A stretch of DNA of 64,000 bases from Hymenobacter sp. H14-R3 (lineage in GTDB: Bacteria; Bacteroidota; Bacteroidia; Cytophagales; Hymenobacteraceae), in NCBI RefSeq assembly GCF_030063445.1, contig NZ_JASITD010000015.1, forward strand, positions 1-64,000, given 5' to 3'. The first letter of the stretch is position 1. Every line of letters starts with the position of its first letter. Both the position numbers and the translations under genes were made by a program. Shown piece after piece: positions 44,357 to 54,762 of the stretch. The notes beneath the pieces are model-generated. The model was not told the origin of the DNA. It searched no databases and saw only the letters and a list, made by a program, of their open reading frames with translations.

Positions 44357-44578
44357 TCAATACGACCAGTGCCCACGGTCGGCGGAATGGTGGAGGCAGG
44401 CCCGAATCATGGCGGGGGTTAAAACCGGAAAATCGCGCAGCAAGTCGGCCTCCGTCAAGCCACTGTTGAGCCAGTCGAGCACATCGGCCACGCTGATGCG
44501 GGTGCCCGTGAGGTAGGGCCGCCCCGAGCGCACGGTAGCGTCGGTGCTGATGAGCGGGTTGTGCGGGTGGGGAGGCAT
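44357..44578 (-). CDS. DUF433 protein, antitoxin-like
   Basis: A 73-residue DUF433 protein: ISTDATVRSGRPYLTGTRIS, then VADVLDWLNSGLTEADLLRDFP and the helix TPAMIRACLHHSADR. DUF433 is a small winged/homeodomain-like helix-turn-helix family (VapB-like), usually paired with a DUF5615 PIN-like toxin. No such toxin gene follows: the next gene is parB, 88 bases away. It may be an orphan antitoxin inserted between parA and parB together with the gene before it. Confidence 0.82.
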   Translation of the reverse strand: MPPHPHNPLISTDATVRSGRPYLTGTRISVADVLDWLNSGLTEADLLRDFPVLTPAMIRACLHHSADRGHWSY

Positions 44579-44594
44579 GAAGGGTAATTATAGA

Positions 44595-44930
44595 CTAAGG
44601 AGTTGTCAGTGAATAGGCCATAACATCCAATTGCCGGTTGCCATTATCGAACCCAACCAGCCTCCCGGTAAGCACACTATCCAGCGCCGGGTAATCATCC
44701 GGGAATAGTATTGGCCCTTGCTTTACATTGAATTCTACAACTCTCAGAAGCACCGGAAAACCCAGTTCGGCATTGTAAAAGACACCGAACTGGGTTTGAA
44801 TATATACCTTGCCAGTGAGAATGGTCCCCAAAGGCAGCTGCTTTTTTAGTGTTTCCCAAGCGGCAGTTTGTTGCTCCGAGAATAGGCCGTCAGCGAAGGG
44901 CGGATTGAGGGCGAATTTCCAACCATTCAT
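44595..44930 (-). CDS. Hypothetical protein, possible S1-like OB fold
   Basis: A 111-residue protein of unknown family. It has the pattern LPLGTILTGKVYIQTQFGVF at about residues 33-52, followed by GFPVLLRVVEFN and SVLTGRLVGFDNGNRQLDVM. That resembles one S1/OB-fold strand order (GTxxxGxVxxxxxFGVF), so a nucleic-acid or protein binding role is possible. This is inference from the pattern alone. It starts 18 bases after the parA stop and ends 16 bases before the DUF433 start, so parA, this gene and DUF433 look co-transcribed. Confidence 0.6.
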   Translation of the reverse strand: MNGWKFALNPPFADGLFSEQQTAAWETLKKQLPLGTILTGKVYIQTQFGVFYNAELGFPVLLRVVEFNVKQGPILFPDDYPALDSVLTGRLVGFDNGNRQLDVMAYSLTTP

Positions 44931-44948
44931 AGCTGTAAGCTATTTTAC

Positions 44949-45758
44949 TTACACCAGCTCATCCTCGGCGGCTTCCTCGGGGTTGGCTTCCACGCTGTTC
45001 TTCTCCACAATTTCGCGGGCCAGGTTGAGGTAGCTCACCGCGCCTTTGCTCTCGGCGTCGTGCAGGATGACGGGGATGCCGAAGCTCGGCGACTCGCTCA
45101 GCTTCACGTTGCGTGGGATGATGGTGTCGAACACGAGTTGCTGGAAGTGCAGCTGCACTTCCTCCACCACCTGGTTGCTGAGGCGCAGGCGCACATCGTA
45201 CATTGTGAGCAGGATACCTTCGATTTCGAGGTTGGTGTTGAGGCGGCTCTGAATTATCTTAATGGTATTCAGGAGCTTACCCAGGCCTTCGAGGGCGAAG
45301 TACTCGCACTGCACCGGGATGATAACCGAGTGCGCCGCCGTGAGGGCGTTCACCGTGATGAGGCCCAGCGAGGGCGAGCAGTCAATAATGATGAAATCGT
45401 ACTGGTCGACGAGGGGGCGCAGGGCCTCCTTCATCTTCTCCTCGCGGTTGGGCAGGTTAATCATCTCCACTTCGGCCCCCACAAGGTCGATGTGCGAGGG
45501 CATGAGGTCGAGGTGGGGTAAAATGTTCGTTTTCAGGATGATATCCTGCGGGTCGATGCCATCGACCATGCACTCGTACACGCTGTTTTCGATGTCTTTG
45601 GGGTCGAAGCCCACGCCCGAGGTGGCGTTGGCCTGCGGGTCGGCATCCACGAGCAGGGTGCGGTAGTCCAGGGCCGCCAGCGAGGCGGCCAGGTTGATGG
45701 CCGAGGTGGTTTTGCCGACGCCACCCTTCTGGTTGGCTACCGCGATAATTTTACCCAT
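44949..45758 (-). CDS. parA: Chromosome-partition ATPase ParA/Soj
   Basis: A 269-residue ParA/Soj ATPase that binds DNA as an ATP dimer and moves ParB-parS complexes. The deviant Walker [15 protein letters not shown] is at residues 11-24, Walker A' [14 protein letters not shown] near 35-48, and Walker [15 protein letters not shown] near 118-131. [20 protein letters not shown] is the usual C-terminal end. There is no N-terminal DNA-binding domain, as in chromosomal Soj. It is the first gene of the parA-...-parB-DUF5683-dapB-lepB run. Confidence 0.95.
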   Translation of the reverse strand: MGKIIAVANQKGGVGKTTSAINLAASLAALDYRTLLVDADPQANATSGVGFDPKDIENSVYECMVDGIDPQDIILKTNILPHLDLMPSHIDLVGAEVEMINLPNREEKMKEALRPLVDQYDFIIIDCSPSLGLITVNALTAAHSVIIPVQCEYFALEGLGKLLNTIKIIQSRLNTNLEIEGILLTMYDVRLRLSNQVVEEVQLHFQQLVFDTIIPRNVKLSESPSFGIPVILHDAESKGAVSYLNLAREIVEKNSVEANPEEAAEDELV

Positions 45759-45891
45759 AACAACAAACGATATAACAGAGGAAACGCGTTGCGCGAAGAA
45801 ATAAGTCAGCCGGGACCGGCGCTGTTTAATCTACAAAATAAGGCTAAAAAAACTGGATTAGCCAAGTAGATAGCCAGAATTGGCCCCGACC

Positions 45892-46011
45892 GTCCTTGCG
45901 AGCGCAACGAAGTGGCGCGTGGCAATCTTTCCTTTCCGCTGGGTTAGTAAACCATTTAGGCAGCCGACCAGGAAAGATTACCGCGCGCCACTTCGTTGCG
46001 CTCGCAAGGAC
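45892..46011. repeat. Long intergenic palindrome, family B
   Basis: The largest palindrome of the window: arms of about 41 bases (45892-45932 and 45970-46011) with two small mismatches. They begin GTCCTTGCGAGCGCAACGAA and contain GTGGCGCG and AATCTTTCCT. It ends 8 bases from the stop codon of the metal-dependent hydrolase at 46020. The outer 18 bases recur alone at 51047-51064. Confidence 0.88.
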
Positions 46012-46019
46012 AAGGAGCC

Positions 46020-46700
46020 TTATAATTCCACCGTTTCGCCGATGCGCAGCAGGCGCAGGTTTTTGCCAGCGGCTTTAGCTTCGGCCTGGGCAGCGGCGTG
46101 GTCGATGGCGATAATCGGGAAGGTGTCGTAGTGCATGCCGATGATTTCGGTGGTGCCTACCCAGTCGGCGGCCACCAGCGCGTCGGTGAGGCCCATGGTG
46201 TAGTTGTCGCCGATGGGCAGCAGGGCCACATCCACTTTATGGCGCTCGCCGATGAGCTTGAGGTCGTAGGTGAGGGCCGTGTCGCCGGCGAAGTAAAGCG
46301 TCTGGCCCTCAGTGGTTTTGATAACGAAGCCCATGGCCACGCCTGCGTACGAGCCGTCGGGGAACGAGCTGCTGTGGGCGGCGGCCACGCAATGCACCGT
46401 ACCGAAGGGCAGGGCCACTTTGCCGCCCAGGTTGGTGCCAATCACGTCGAGGCCTTTGGCGCCGAAGTAGCCGGCGACTTCGGCAATGGCCAGCACCTTG
46501 GCCCCGGTACGCTTGGCAATGCTTTCGACGTCGGCAATGTGGTCGCCGTGGCCGTGCGAAACCAGGATGTAGTCGGCCTCAATGGCCTCCACGTTGATGG
46601 CTTTGGCCAGCGGGTTGGGGCTGATGAAGGGGTCGAAAAGCACGCGCACGCCGCCGATGGTGGCCAAAAACGATGCATGACCGAAATAGGTAAGCTGCAT
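46020..46700 (-). CDS. UPF0173-type metal-dependent hydrolase
   Basis: A 226-residue metallo-beta-lactamase-fold protein of the UPF0173 group (UlaG/YtkL-like). Motifs are MQLTYFGHASFL at the start, the metal site SHGHGDHIADVE near 49-60, the His in AAAHSSSFPDG near 108, GDTALTYDL near 139, and the final His in IIGMHYDTFP near 187. All metal ligands are present, so it should be active, but the natural substrate of the group is not known. It is divergent from the oligopeptide-binding lipoprotein gene. Confidence 0.9.
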   Translation of the reverse strand: MQLTYFGHASFLATIGGVRVLFDPFISPNPLAKAINVEAIEADYILVSHGHGDHIADVESIAKRTGAKVLAIAEVAGYFGAKGLDVIGTNLGGKVALPFGTVHCVAAAHSSSFPDGSYAGVAMGFVIKTTEGQTLYFAGDTALTYDLKLIGERHKVDVALLPIGDNYTMGLTDALVAADWVGTTEIIGMHYDTFPIIAIDHAAAQAEAKAAGKNLRLLRIGETVEL

Positions 46701-46744
46701 AAAATGGGTAGAAAAAAACGAAAAACCGGGGCCGGCGCGGCCCC

Positions 46745-46752
46745 TACCTTTG
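46745..46752 (+). promoter_or_regulatory. -7 element of the SBP gene
   Basis: TACCTTTG matches the Bacteroidota -7 consensus and lies 20 bases before the ATG at 46772, giving a very short untranslated leader. No TTTG is seen 19 bases upstream. Confidence 0.5.
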
Positions 46753-46771
46753 CAACCGACACCCCAAACCG

Positions 46772-48460
46772 ATGTTTCTACCTGAATTGCGAATGCGCCG
46801 GGCCGCTGGGCTGGCCGTGGCGGCCGGCGCGGCGCTGCTGGCCGCCTGCTCGGGCGCGGGCCCGTCGGCGGCCGATGAGCGGCGCGTGTTTCGCTACAAC
46901 CAGCCCGAGGCGCTCACCTCACTCGACCCCGCCTTTGCCCGCAACCAGGCCAACAGCTGGGCCGTGGCGCAACTCTACAATGGCTTGCTGGAGCTAGATT
47001 CTACTTTGCAGCCCGCGCCGTCGCTGGCTAGGCGCTACCAGATTTCGCCCGATGGACTCACGTACACTTTTTGGTTGCGGCAAGGGGTGCGGTTTCAGGC
47101 TAGCGAGGCGTTTGCGGGCGGTCAGGGCCGGGCGCTGGTGGCCCGCGACTTCGTGTACAGTTTTCGGCGCTTGCTCGATGCCAAAACGGCTTCGCCGGGC
47201 GGCTGGATATTTCGGGGTAAAGTGCTGGAAGATAAGCAGGGAAATAGCAGCGACACTTGCTTTGTCGCGGCCAACGACTCGACGCTGCGCATTCACATGA
47301 AAGCGCCGTTTATTCCATTTTTGGGGATATTAACGATGCCCTACGCCTACGTGGTGCCGCACGAGGCGGTAGCCAAGTATGGCAAGGACTTTCGGGAGCA
47401 TCCGGTGGGCACCGGGCCGTTCCAGTTCAAGGTGTGGGATGAGGGCAACGTGCTGCTGTTTCATAAAAACCCCACCTACTGGCGAAAAGATGAGCAGGGC
47501 CGCCAACTACCTTATTTAGACGCCGTTGCCATCAGCTTCATCGCCGACCGCAAAACGGAGTTCCTCACGTTTTTGCAGGGCAAGCTGGACTTTCTGAGTG
47601 GTATCCGCGAGGGCTCGCGCGACCTCATTCTCAACCCCGACGGCTCGGTGCGCAGTGATTTCCAGGGGCGCTTCAACCTGCAAAAAGCTCCTTACCTGAA
47701 TACGGAATACCTTGGCTTTCAATTGGATAGTGCCAAGCTCACCGGCGAGCAAGCCACCCAGGGCCGCAAGCTGCGCGATGTGCGCGTGCGCCAGGCGCTG
47801 AGCTACGCCATCAACCGGGCCGAAATGCTGGCCTACGTGCTCAACCACGTGGGGCGGCCGGGCACGTCGGGCTTCGTGCCGGCGGCGCTGCCCTCGTTTT
47901 CGGCCGCGCAGGTGCCGGGCTACGACTACCAGCCGCAGCGGGCGCGGGCCCTGCTGGCGGCGGCCGGCTACGGCCCCGGCCGGCCCTTGCAGCTGCGCCT
48001 GAGCACCGTGGCCGAGCGCAAGGCCGTGGCCGAATACCTGCAAAAAAACTGGGCCGACGTGGGCGTGCAGGTGCAGATTGATATCAACCAATCGGCGGCC
48101 CAGCAGGAGCTGGTGGATAACGGCCGCACGGCCTTTTTCACCAAGAGCTGGCTCGGCGACTATCCCGATGCCGAGAACTACCTGGCCCTGTTCTACTCGC
48201 CCAATTTCAGCCCCGCCGGCCCCAATAAAACGCACTATAAATCAGCGGGGTACGACCAGCTGTACCAGCGCGCTATTCGGGAGCAGGCCGGTGCCAAGCG
48301 CACGGCCCTGTACCAGGCCATGGACCGCCTGGTAGTGCGCGACGCGCCCGTGGTGTCGCTGTATTACGATGAGATAATTCGCCTCACGCAGCGCAATGTG
48401 CGCGGCCTCACGGCCAACCCCATGAACCAGCTGCTGCTGGAGCAGGTGCGCAAGGATTGA
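46772..48460 (+). CDS. ABC-transporter substrate-binding lipoprotein (SBP_bac_5)
   Basis: A 562-residue solute-binding lipoprotein of the OppA/DppA family (SBP_bac_5), which captures peptides or nickel outside the inner membrane for an ABC importer. The signal LAVAAGAALLAACSG has a lipobox Cys near residue 27. Then come NQPEALTSLDPAFARNQ, VAQLYNGLLELDS, LARRYQISPDGLTYTFWLR near 85-103, the domain II block GTGPFQFKVWDEGN near 212, and the late YLALFYSPNFSP. No permease or ATPase gene is near, so it is an orphan. An internal ATG at 46793 would give a tighter signal peptide. Confidence 0.92.
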   Translation: MFLPELRMRRAAGLAVAAGAALLAACSGAGPSAADERRVFRYNQPEALTSLDPAFARNQANSWAVAQLYNGLLELDSTLQPAPSLARRYQISPDGLTYTFWLRQGVRFQASEAFAGGQGRALVARDFVYSFRRLLDAKTASPGGWIFRGKVLEDKQGNSSDTCFVAANDSTLRIHMKAPFIPFLGILTMPYAYVVPHEAVAKYGKDFREHPVGTGPFQFKVWDEGNVLLFHKNPTYWRKDEQGRQLPYLDAVAISFIADRKTEFLTFLQGKLDFLSGIREGSRDLILNPDGSVRSDFQGRFNLQKAPYLNTEYLGFQLDSAKLTGEQATQGRKLRDVRVRQALSYAINRAEMLAYVLNHVGRPGTSGFVPAALPSFSAAQVPGYDYQPQRARALLAAAGYGPGRPLQLRLSTVAERKAVAEYLQKNWADVGVQVQIDINQSAAQQELVDNGRTAFFTKSWLGDYPDAENYLALFYSPNFSPAGPNKTHYKSAGYDQLYQRAIREQAGAKRTALYQAMDRLVVRDAPVVSLYYDEIIRLTQRNVRGLTANPMNQLLLEQVRKD

Positions 48461-48493
48461 GCGCCAGCTACCGGCAGCGACTTGGGAAGTGCC

Positions 48494-48985
48494 TTATTTC
48501 TCCAGGCTCTGCTGCGTCAACGGGTCAATGCGGGCACCTACGTAGTCGATGTACGCCTTGAGGCTGGGCGGAAAGCCTTCCTCCGCCAGCACGGCGTGCC
48601 GGGGCTGGCCTACTGGCTGCACCGTAATGATGGCCGCCGGCAGGTCGACGGTGAGGCCCGAGTAGCGCTCGTCGAACTGGCTGAAATTGATGCGCTTAGC
48701 CTCGGCCAGGATGTCGTTGATGGTAGCCACGGGCAGGCTGAGCGTTTGCTTGCCCAGGAACTTCACGAAGCGCTGGCCATCGTACTCCACCCGCCCATCG
48801 GCAAAAACGGTGGCCGTGTACACCGGGCAGGTACCGTTGCAGGGCGTGCGCTGAAACACGAGTACGGGGGCGGCTTCTTTGGGCACGGCGGCGGCGCGAA
48901 CGGCCTTGGTTTTGCGCGGCGGCTTCTGCTGGGCGCAGGCGGGCAGGGCCAGGGAAAGGGCGAGGAGCCAGAGTAAAGAACGCAT
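48494..48985 (-). CDS. DUF6438 lipoprotein
   Basis: A 163-residue protein read from ATG at 48985. The signal MRSLLWLLALSLALPACAQQ ends in a lipobox with Cys17. The mature part has FQRTPCNGTCPVYTATVFADGRVEY near 46-70, the Cys-containing block of the DUF6438 family, followed by NFSQFDERYSGLTVDLP. The function is unknown; the paired cysteines (CNGTC) could form a disulfide. It converges on the oligopeptide-binding gene, 33 bases between stops. Confidence 0.8.
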   Translation of the reverse strand: MRSLLWLLALSLALPACAQQKPPRKTKAVRAAAVPKEAAPVLVFQRTPCNGTCPVYTATVFADGRVEYDGQRFVKFLGKQTLSLPVATINDILAEAKRINFSQFDERYSGLTVDLPAAIITVQPVGQPRHAVLAEEGFPPSLKAYIDYVGARIDPLTQQSLEK

Positions 48986-49108
48986 GGCAGGGAGGGGCGA
49001 AAGATTTAAAAATAACTTGACCGAGGCAAGTGTAAACCACTGAGCCCGGTACGGCAAAGTTGCGGCGCAAGCGCTAAAACGAAAACCGGGCCAGAGGTAC
49101 GCACAAAA

Positions 49109-49147
49109 AAAAGCGTTCCGTAGTGCCTGGCACTGCGGAACGCTTTT
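49109..49147 (-). terminator. Terminator of yidC
   Basis: AAGCGTTCCGTAGTG (49111-49125) pairs with CACTGCGGAACGCTT (49131-49145) with one G-U pair. On the minus strand it runs into eight T. It is about 30 bases after the yidC stop. Confidence 0.9.
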
Positions 49148-49174
49148 TGGCTTGGGAAGGCGTTTGCGTTGGAG

Positions 49175-50968
49175 CTACGCTTTGCCAGGCTTTTTGGCCT
49201 GGGCTTCGCGCTCCTGGGCGGTTTTCATGGCCTCGGCCAGGCGGGCCTGGAAGCCGCCGGGCTTCTTGTCCTTGTTCTTCACCTTGTTGGCTTCGAGCTG
49301 GGCCCGAATTTTGGTGTCGTTCACAAAGGAGCGGGTGAGGGCTTGCTGGCCCAAGGTTACCACGTTGGAAACCAGGTAGTACCACGTGAGGCCAGCGGCG
49401 AAGCTATTCAGCACGAAGAAGAACACCAGCGGCATGAGGTAGCTGTAGAACTTCATGGGCCCCTGCATAGCGGCCGCGTTCATCTGGTTGCTCTGGTAGG
49501 TCATGAAGAGCGTCGAAATCGTCATCAGCACCGTGAACAGGCTGATGTGGCTGCCCAGGTAAGGTAGCGTAAATGGCAGGTGAATCGGGCTGTCGAAGGT
49601 GCTCAGGTCGCTGGCCCACAGGAAGGGCTGCTGGCGCAGCTCAATCGCGTTGGGGAAGAACTGGAACATGGCAAACAGAATGGGCAGCGTGAGCAGCGTA
49701 GGCACGCACCCACTGAGCGGCGACACGCCAAACTGCGTGTACAGCTTCATGGTCTCCTGCTGGGTCTTGGCCGCGTCGTCGGGGTGCTTGGCCTTAATCT
49801 CGTCTATCTCGGGCTTCAGCACTTTCATGCGGGCCTGGCTTTCGTAGGTCTTGTAGGTCAACGGCCACGTTACCAGCTTGATAAGTACTACCAGCAGCAG
49901 GATGATTATGCCGTACGAGCTGATGTACTGCTCCAGAAATGTGAACACGGGCAGCACCACGAAGCGGTTTACCCAGCGGAACAAGCCCCAACCCAGGTAC
50001 ACGTTGCGGTCGAAATCCGGGGCCACGCTCTTGAGCAGGCTAAACTGGTTGGGGCCGAAAAAGAAGCGGTACTGGCCGCCGGCCGCGCTCGTCACATCGG
50101 CTACGGGTAGGCCCAGCGTGGTACTCAGCGTCTTAATGTAGGTCGAGTCGGCCAAGTTCACCGTGGCGTTGAACTGGCCACTGGTGAAGGGCTGCGAGTC
50201 GGCCACGAGGCCCGCTACGAAGAAGTCGTGCTTGTCGGCGGCCCACAGCAGGGGCACGGCCACGGTCACTTCCTCCGGCTTTTCGCTGGCCTCGGCCAGG
50301 GCATCGTGGTTGCCGGCGGCTTGGTAGTGGTTGATGGTAGTGTGGTTGCGGTTCTGCTTGAGGTCCTGCTCGGTCTGGCGCACGTTATCCACGAAGCTGA
50401 GCTTGAGCGGATCCGCCGACACGGCCACGCCGGCCAGCTTGAGGTTATACTTCACCTCGTAGCCGGTTTTGGGCACGGTGTAGGTCTGGGTGATGGTGCC
50501 GCCGCCCACGGGGGCCACGAAGGCCAGCTGCTGGCCACCATCGGCGGTAGCTACCGGAGCGCTGGCCTGAAAGTTCAGTCCCGCGAAGTCCACCTTTTGC
50601 CCGCCGGTGGTGGTGAAGGTGGTGTTATAGCGGGCGCTCTGGGCGTCGAACAGGTCGAGCGGCTTGCCGAAGAACGTCTTGTAGTTGTTCAGGCGCACGG
50701 CGGCCACGCGGCCTCCTTGCGTGGAGAAAGTCAGCGTCAGCTCGGGGTTTTTAAGCTCGATGCTGCGCACCGGGCCGGCGGCCGAATCGAGCACCACTAC
50801 GGGCGGCAGGCCGGGCGAAGGCGCGGCGGCCACCGGCGTTTTAGCGGCGGTGGTGGTAGTTGCCTGGGCTTTGTTTTTGTCCGGCTCGGCTTTAGGCGAG
50901 AAGAAAAACAAATACACCAGGAGCAAGGCCGAGATGAGGAAGAGGCCAGTCGCTTGATTGCGGTCCAT
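49175..50968 (-). CDS. yidC: Membrane protein insertase YidC
   Basis: A 597-residue YidC, which inserts and folds inner-membrane proteins with or without SecYEG. The first helix (GLFLISALLLVYLFFFSP at 8-25) is followed by the large periplasmic beta domain (about 60-345). The conserved insertase domain with five helices follows from about 355 (SYGIIILLLVVLIKLVTWPL, with the functional hydrophilic-groove Lys/Arg nearby, then SPLSGCVPTLLTLPILFAMF). The C-terminus is basic (KVKNKDKKPGGF). Its usual partner order with pyrG upstream is found in many Bacteroidota. Confidence 0.96.
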   Translation of the reverse strand: MDRNQATGLFLISALLLVYLFFFSPKAEPDKNKAQATTTTAAKTPVAAAPSPGLPPVVVLDSAAGPVRSIELKNPELTLTFSTQGGRVAAVRLNNYKTFFGKPLDLFDAQSARYNTTFTTTGGQKVDFAGLNFQASAPVATADGGQQLAFVAPVGGGTITQTYTVPKTGYEVKYNLKLAGVAVSADPLKLSFVDNVRQTEQDLKQNRNHTTINHYQAAGNHDALAEASEKPEEVTVAVPLLWAADKHDFFVAGLVADSQPFTSGQFNATVNLADSTYIKTLSTTLGLPVADVTSAAGGQYRFFFGPNQFSLLKSVAPDFDRNVYLGWGLFRWVNRFVVLPVFTFLEQYISSYGIIILLLVVLIKLVTWPLTYKTYESQARMKVLKPEIDEIKAKHPDDAAKTQQETMKLYTQFGVSPLSGCVPTLLTLPILFAMFQFFPNAIELRQQPFLWASDLSTFDSPIHLPFTLPYLGSHISLFTVLMTISTLFMTYQSNQMNAAAMQGPMKFYSYLMPLVFFFVLNSFAAGLTWYYLVSNVVTLGQQALTRSFVNDTKIRAQLEANKVKNKDKKPGGFQARLAEAMKTAQEREAQAKKPGKA

Positions 50969-50993
50969 TTACAATAAAAAGAATACGAAGGGC

Positions 50994-51001
50994 AAAGGTA
51001 C
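50994..51001 (-). promoter_or_regulatory. -7 element before yidC
   Basis: TACCTTTG on the minus strand, 25 bases before the yidC ATG, matches the Bacteroidota -7 consensus. The -33 box is not clear. It suggests yidC has its own promoter despite lying after pyrG. Confidence 0.5.
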
Positions 51002-51046
51002 GGCGGGGCAGGCGCGCCGATTGCTACGGCGAATACAAACGGCTGT

Positions 51047-51064
51047 CGTTGCGCTCGCAAGGAC
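51047..51064. repeat. Solitary arm of a family B palindrome
   Basis: CGTTGCGCTCGCAAGGAC is identical to the outer end of the right arm of the palindrome at 45892-46011. No second arm is present. It lies 9 bases after the pyrG stop, the same position relative to a stop codon as the complete elements. Confidence 0.7.
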
Positions 51065-51072
51065 AAATGGGG

Positions 51073-52851
<1,779 letters not shown>

Positions 52852-52853
52852 TT

Positions 52854-54755
52854 ATGAAAAACACCCAAATACTGCCCCAGCGCGCGGCTACTCAGGCCCG
52901 TGGCTGGCTGGGGCCCTTGCTTTTGAGTGCCCTGCTGTGGGTGGGCTGGGGGCTGCCCGCCCACGCTCAGGCCGGGTTGCAGAAAGACTTGAAAAAAGAT
53001 TTTGGGGCCGTGGGCAACGGCCGCGCCAACGACCAGCCGGCCTTTCAGCGCGCCGCCGAATTCTTTAATAAGCGGGCGCTCACGCCGGCCGGGGCGGGGC
53101 GGGCTGTGCTGCGCATTCCGGCGGGCACCTACCTCGTGGGCGACCCTGGCGCGCCCGGTAGCCTGGGTAACTTGCTGGCCCTCAGCGGCTGCCGCAACCT
53201 GCGCATAGTGGGGGCCGACAGCGCCACCACCGAAATCCGCTACGCCCGGGGGCTGCGCTACGGCTCCTTCGACCCCGCCACCAGGTTGCCGTTTGAGGCG
53301 GCCACCGCGTACTTCACCGATGGCAATTACGGCTTCGGCCTGGGTGTCGCCATTGTGTTGCAACAGTGTGATAACGTGGAAGTTGCCGATATTATGCTCA
53401 ATGGCAGCAGCCCGCACCTGGTGGTGGGCGGGCACTGGGGCGACACCGGCATTCAGCTGCCGGCCGATGGCGTGTTTGTGCAAGACTCGCGGCGCATTAC
53501 GCTGCGGCGGCTGGCGGTGCACCACTTCGGCCGCGACGGTGTTCAGGTGCTCAATCGCCTGGCCAAGCGCCTCGACGACCCCAACCGCGAGGATATTGTG
53601 CTCGAAAACTCGACCTTCGACTACAACGGCCGGCAGGGCCTGTCCATCACGGGCGTCAATGGCCTGCGGGCCGTCAAGTGCAGCTTTAGCTACACCGGGC
53701 GGGTCGTGATTCCGGCGCTGGGCAAGGCGCTGTTTTCCAACCCCGGCGCGGGCGTAGACATTGAGCCCGAGGGCGGCTACGTCAGCCACGTGCGCCTGGC
53801 TGGCTGCCGCTTCGTAGACAACGCCGGCCAGGGCCTGGTATCGGACCACTACGGCGATGGCCCGCCCGTTACGCAGGATATTGTGCTCAGCAACTGCCTG
53901 TTATGGGGCATCACCAACTGGTCGGCCTGGGTGCGGCAGCCCGACTTTCTGTTTGAAAACTGCCGCTTCTACGGGGCCTTTGTCAATGGCTGCGCCCAGG
54001 CGGCGGGGGCCACCCGCTTCGTGGGCTGCACCTTCGAGGACCGGCCGTACCGCGGGCAGGCGGCCTACGGGCTCTTTTTGGTGCATTCCGACAAGGAGGC
54101 GCGCCGCATGAGCTTCACCAACTGCCACTTCATCGGCCACCACAGCTACTGGCTGCTGGCCCGCCCGGCCGCGCCCGATACGGCCAGTGCCTTCCGGCTG
54201 CGCGGCTGCACGTTCAGCTACGCCTACGGCAGCAACCCGCCGCTGGGCAGCCGCGACCAGCTGCTGGGCGTCGTGTTTGGTGGTGATAACCTATTGAATA
54301 GTAATGCATTGAATATCAATGCCCCCCGTATGTTGCTGGGCGATTCAACCGGCAGCAGCCCCACGGTGGTGCTGGGGCCTGGCCGCCTGCGCCTGGCCGC
54401 CCCCAGCGACTATGTGGTGCAGTCGGGCCTGCGTATTGGGCGGGCCGGGGGTGCGGCGCAGGTAGTGGTGGAGGCGGGCAGCGTGCTGCTGCTACAGGCC
54501 CAGGCGGGCCGGATGCCGGAGTTATATATTGGCCCGGCCTCGCGGCTGGTTGTTAAAAAAGGCGGCGCGCTGCGGCTGGCGCCACGCACCAAGGTATTGA
54601 TTGAAGGGCAGTTAGTGGTGGAAACTGGCGCGTATTTCGACCAGCCACCGCAGGCCGAGGTGGCCACCGCCGGGCGGGGCCAGCTGCGCGTGGCAGCGGG
54701 CGCTATTAGGAGCCGGCCGCCAGCGCCCGCGCCGGTGGCCGCGCCGGGCAATTAG
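52854..54755 (+). CDS. Secreted right-handed parallel beta-helix protein
   Basis: A 633-residue protein with a signal peptide (WLGPLLLSALLWVGWGLPAHAQ, cut near residue 39). It then has a pectate-lyase-3-type start (DFGAVGNGRANDQPAFQRAA near 50-70, GGRAVLRIPAGTYLVGDPG-like near 86) and many short turns of a right-handed beta-helix (NLRIVGADSATTEIRYA, NTSFDYNGRQG-like turns, LSNCLLWGITNW). The final 130 residues form another beta solenoid-like stretch (LYIGPASRLVVKKGGALRL). It probably acts on or binds polysaccharide outside the cell. No T9SS sorting domain is seen. It is divergent from pyrG. Confidence 0.82.
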   Translation: MKNTQILPQRAATQARGWLGPLLLSALLWVGWGLPAHAQAGLQKDLKKDFGAVGNGRANDQPAFQRAAEFFNKRALTPAGAGRAVLRIPAGTYLVGDPGAPGSLGNLLALSGCRNLRIVGADSATTEIRYARGLRYGSFDPATRLPFEAATAYFTDGNYGFGLGVAIVLQQCDNVEVADIMLNGSSPHLVVGGHWGDTGIQLPADGVFVQDSRRITLRRLAVHHFGRDGVQVLNRLAKRLDDPNREDIVLENSTFDYNGRQGLSITGVNGLRAVKCSFSYTGRVVIPALGKALFSNPGAGVDIEPEGGYVSHVRLAGCRFVDNAGQGLVSDHYGDGPPVTQDIVLSNCLLWGITNWSAWVRQPDFLFENCRFYGAFVNGCAQAAGATRFVGCTFEDRPYRGQAAYGLFLVHSDKEARRMSFTNCHFIGHHSYWLLARPAAPDTASAFRLRGCTFSYAYGSNPPLGSRDQLLGVVFGGDNLLNSNALNINAPRMLLGDSTGSSPTVVLGPGRLRLAAPSDYVVQSGLRIGRAGGAAQVVVEAGSVLLLQAQAGRMPELYIGPASRLVVKKGGALRLAPRTKVLIEGQLVVETGAYFDQPPQAEVATAGRGQLRVAAGAIRSRPPAPAPVAAPGN

Positions 54756-54762
54756 TTGGTAA

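Noticed and set aside
43288-45758. A parS site near parAB
   Set aside because: I looked for a GTTTCACGTGAAAC-like palindrome and saw none that could be supported in this window.
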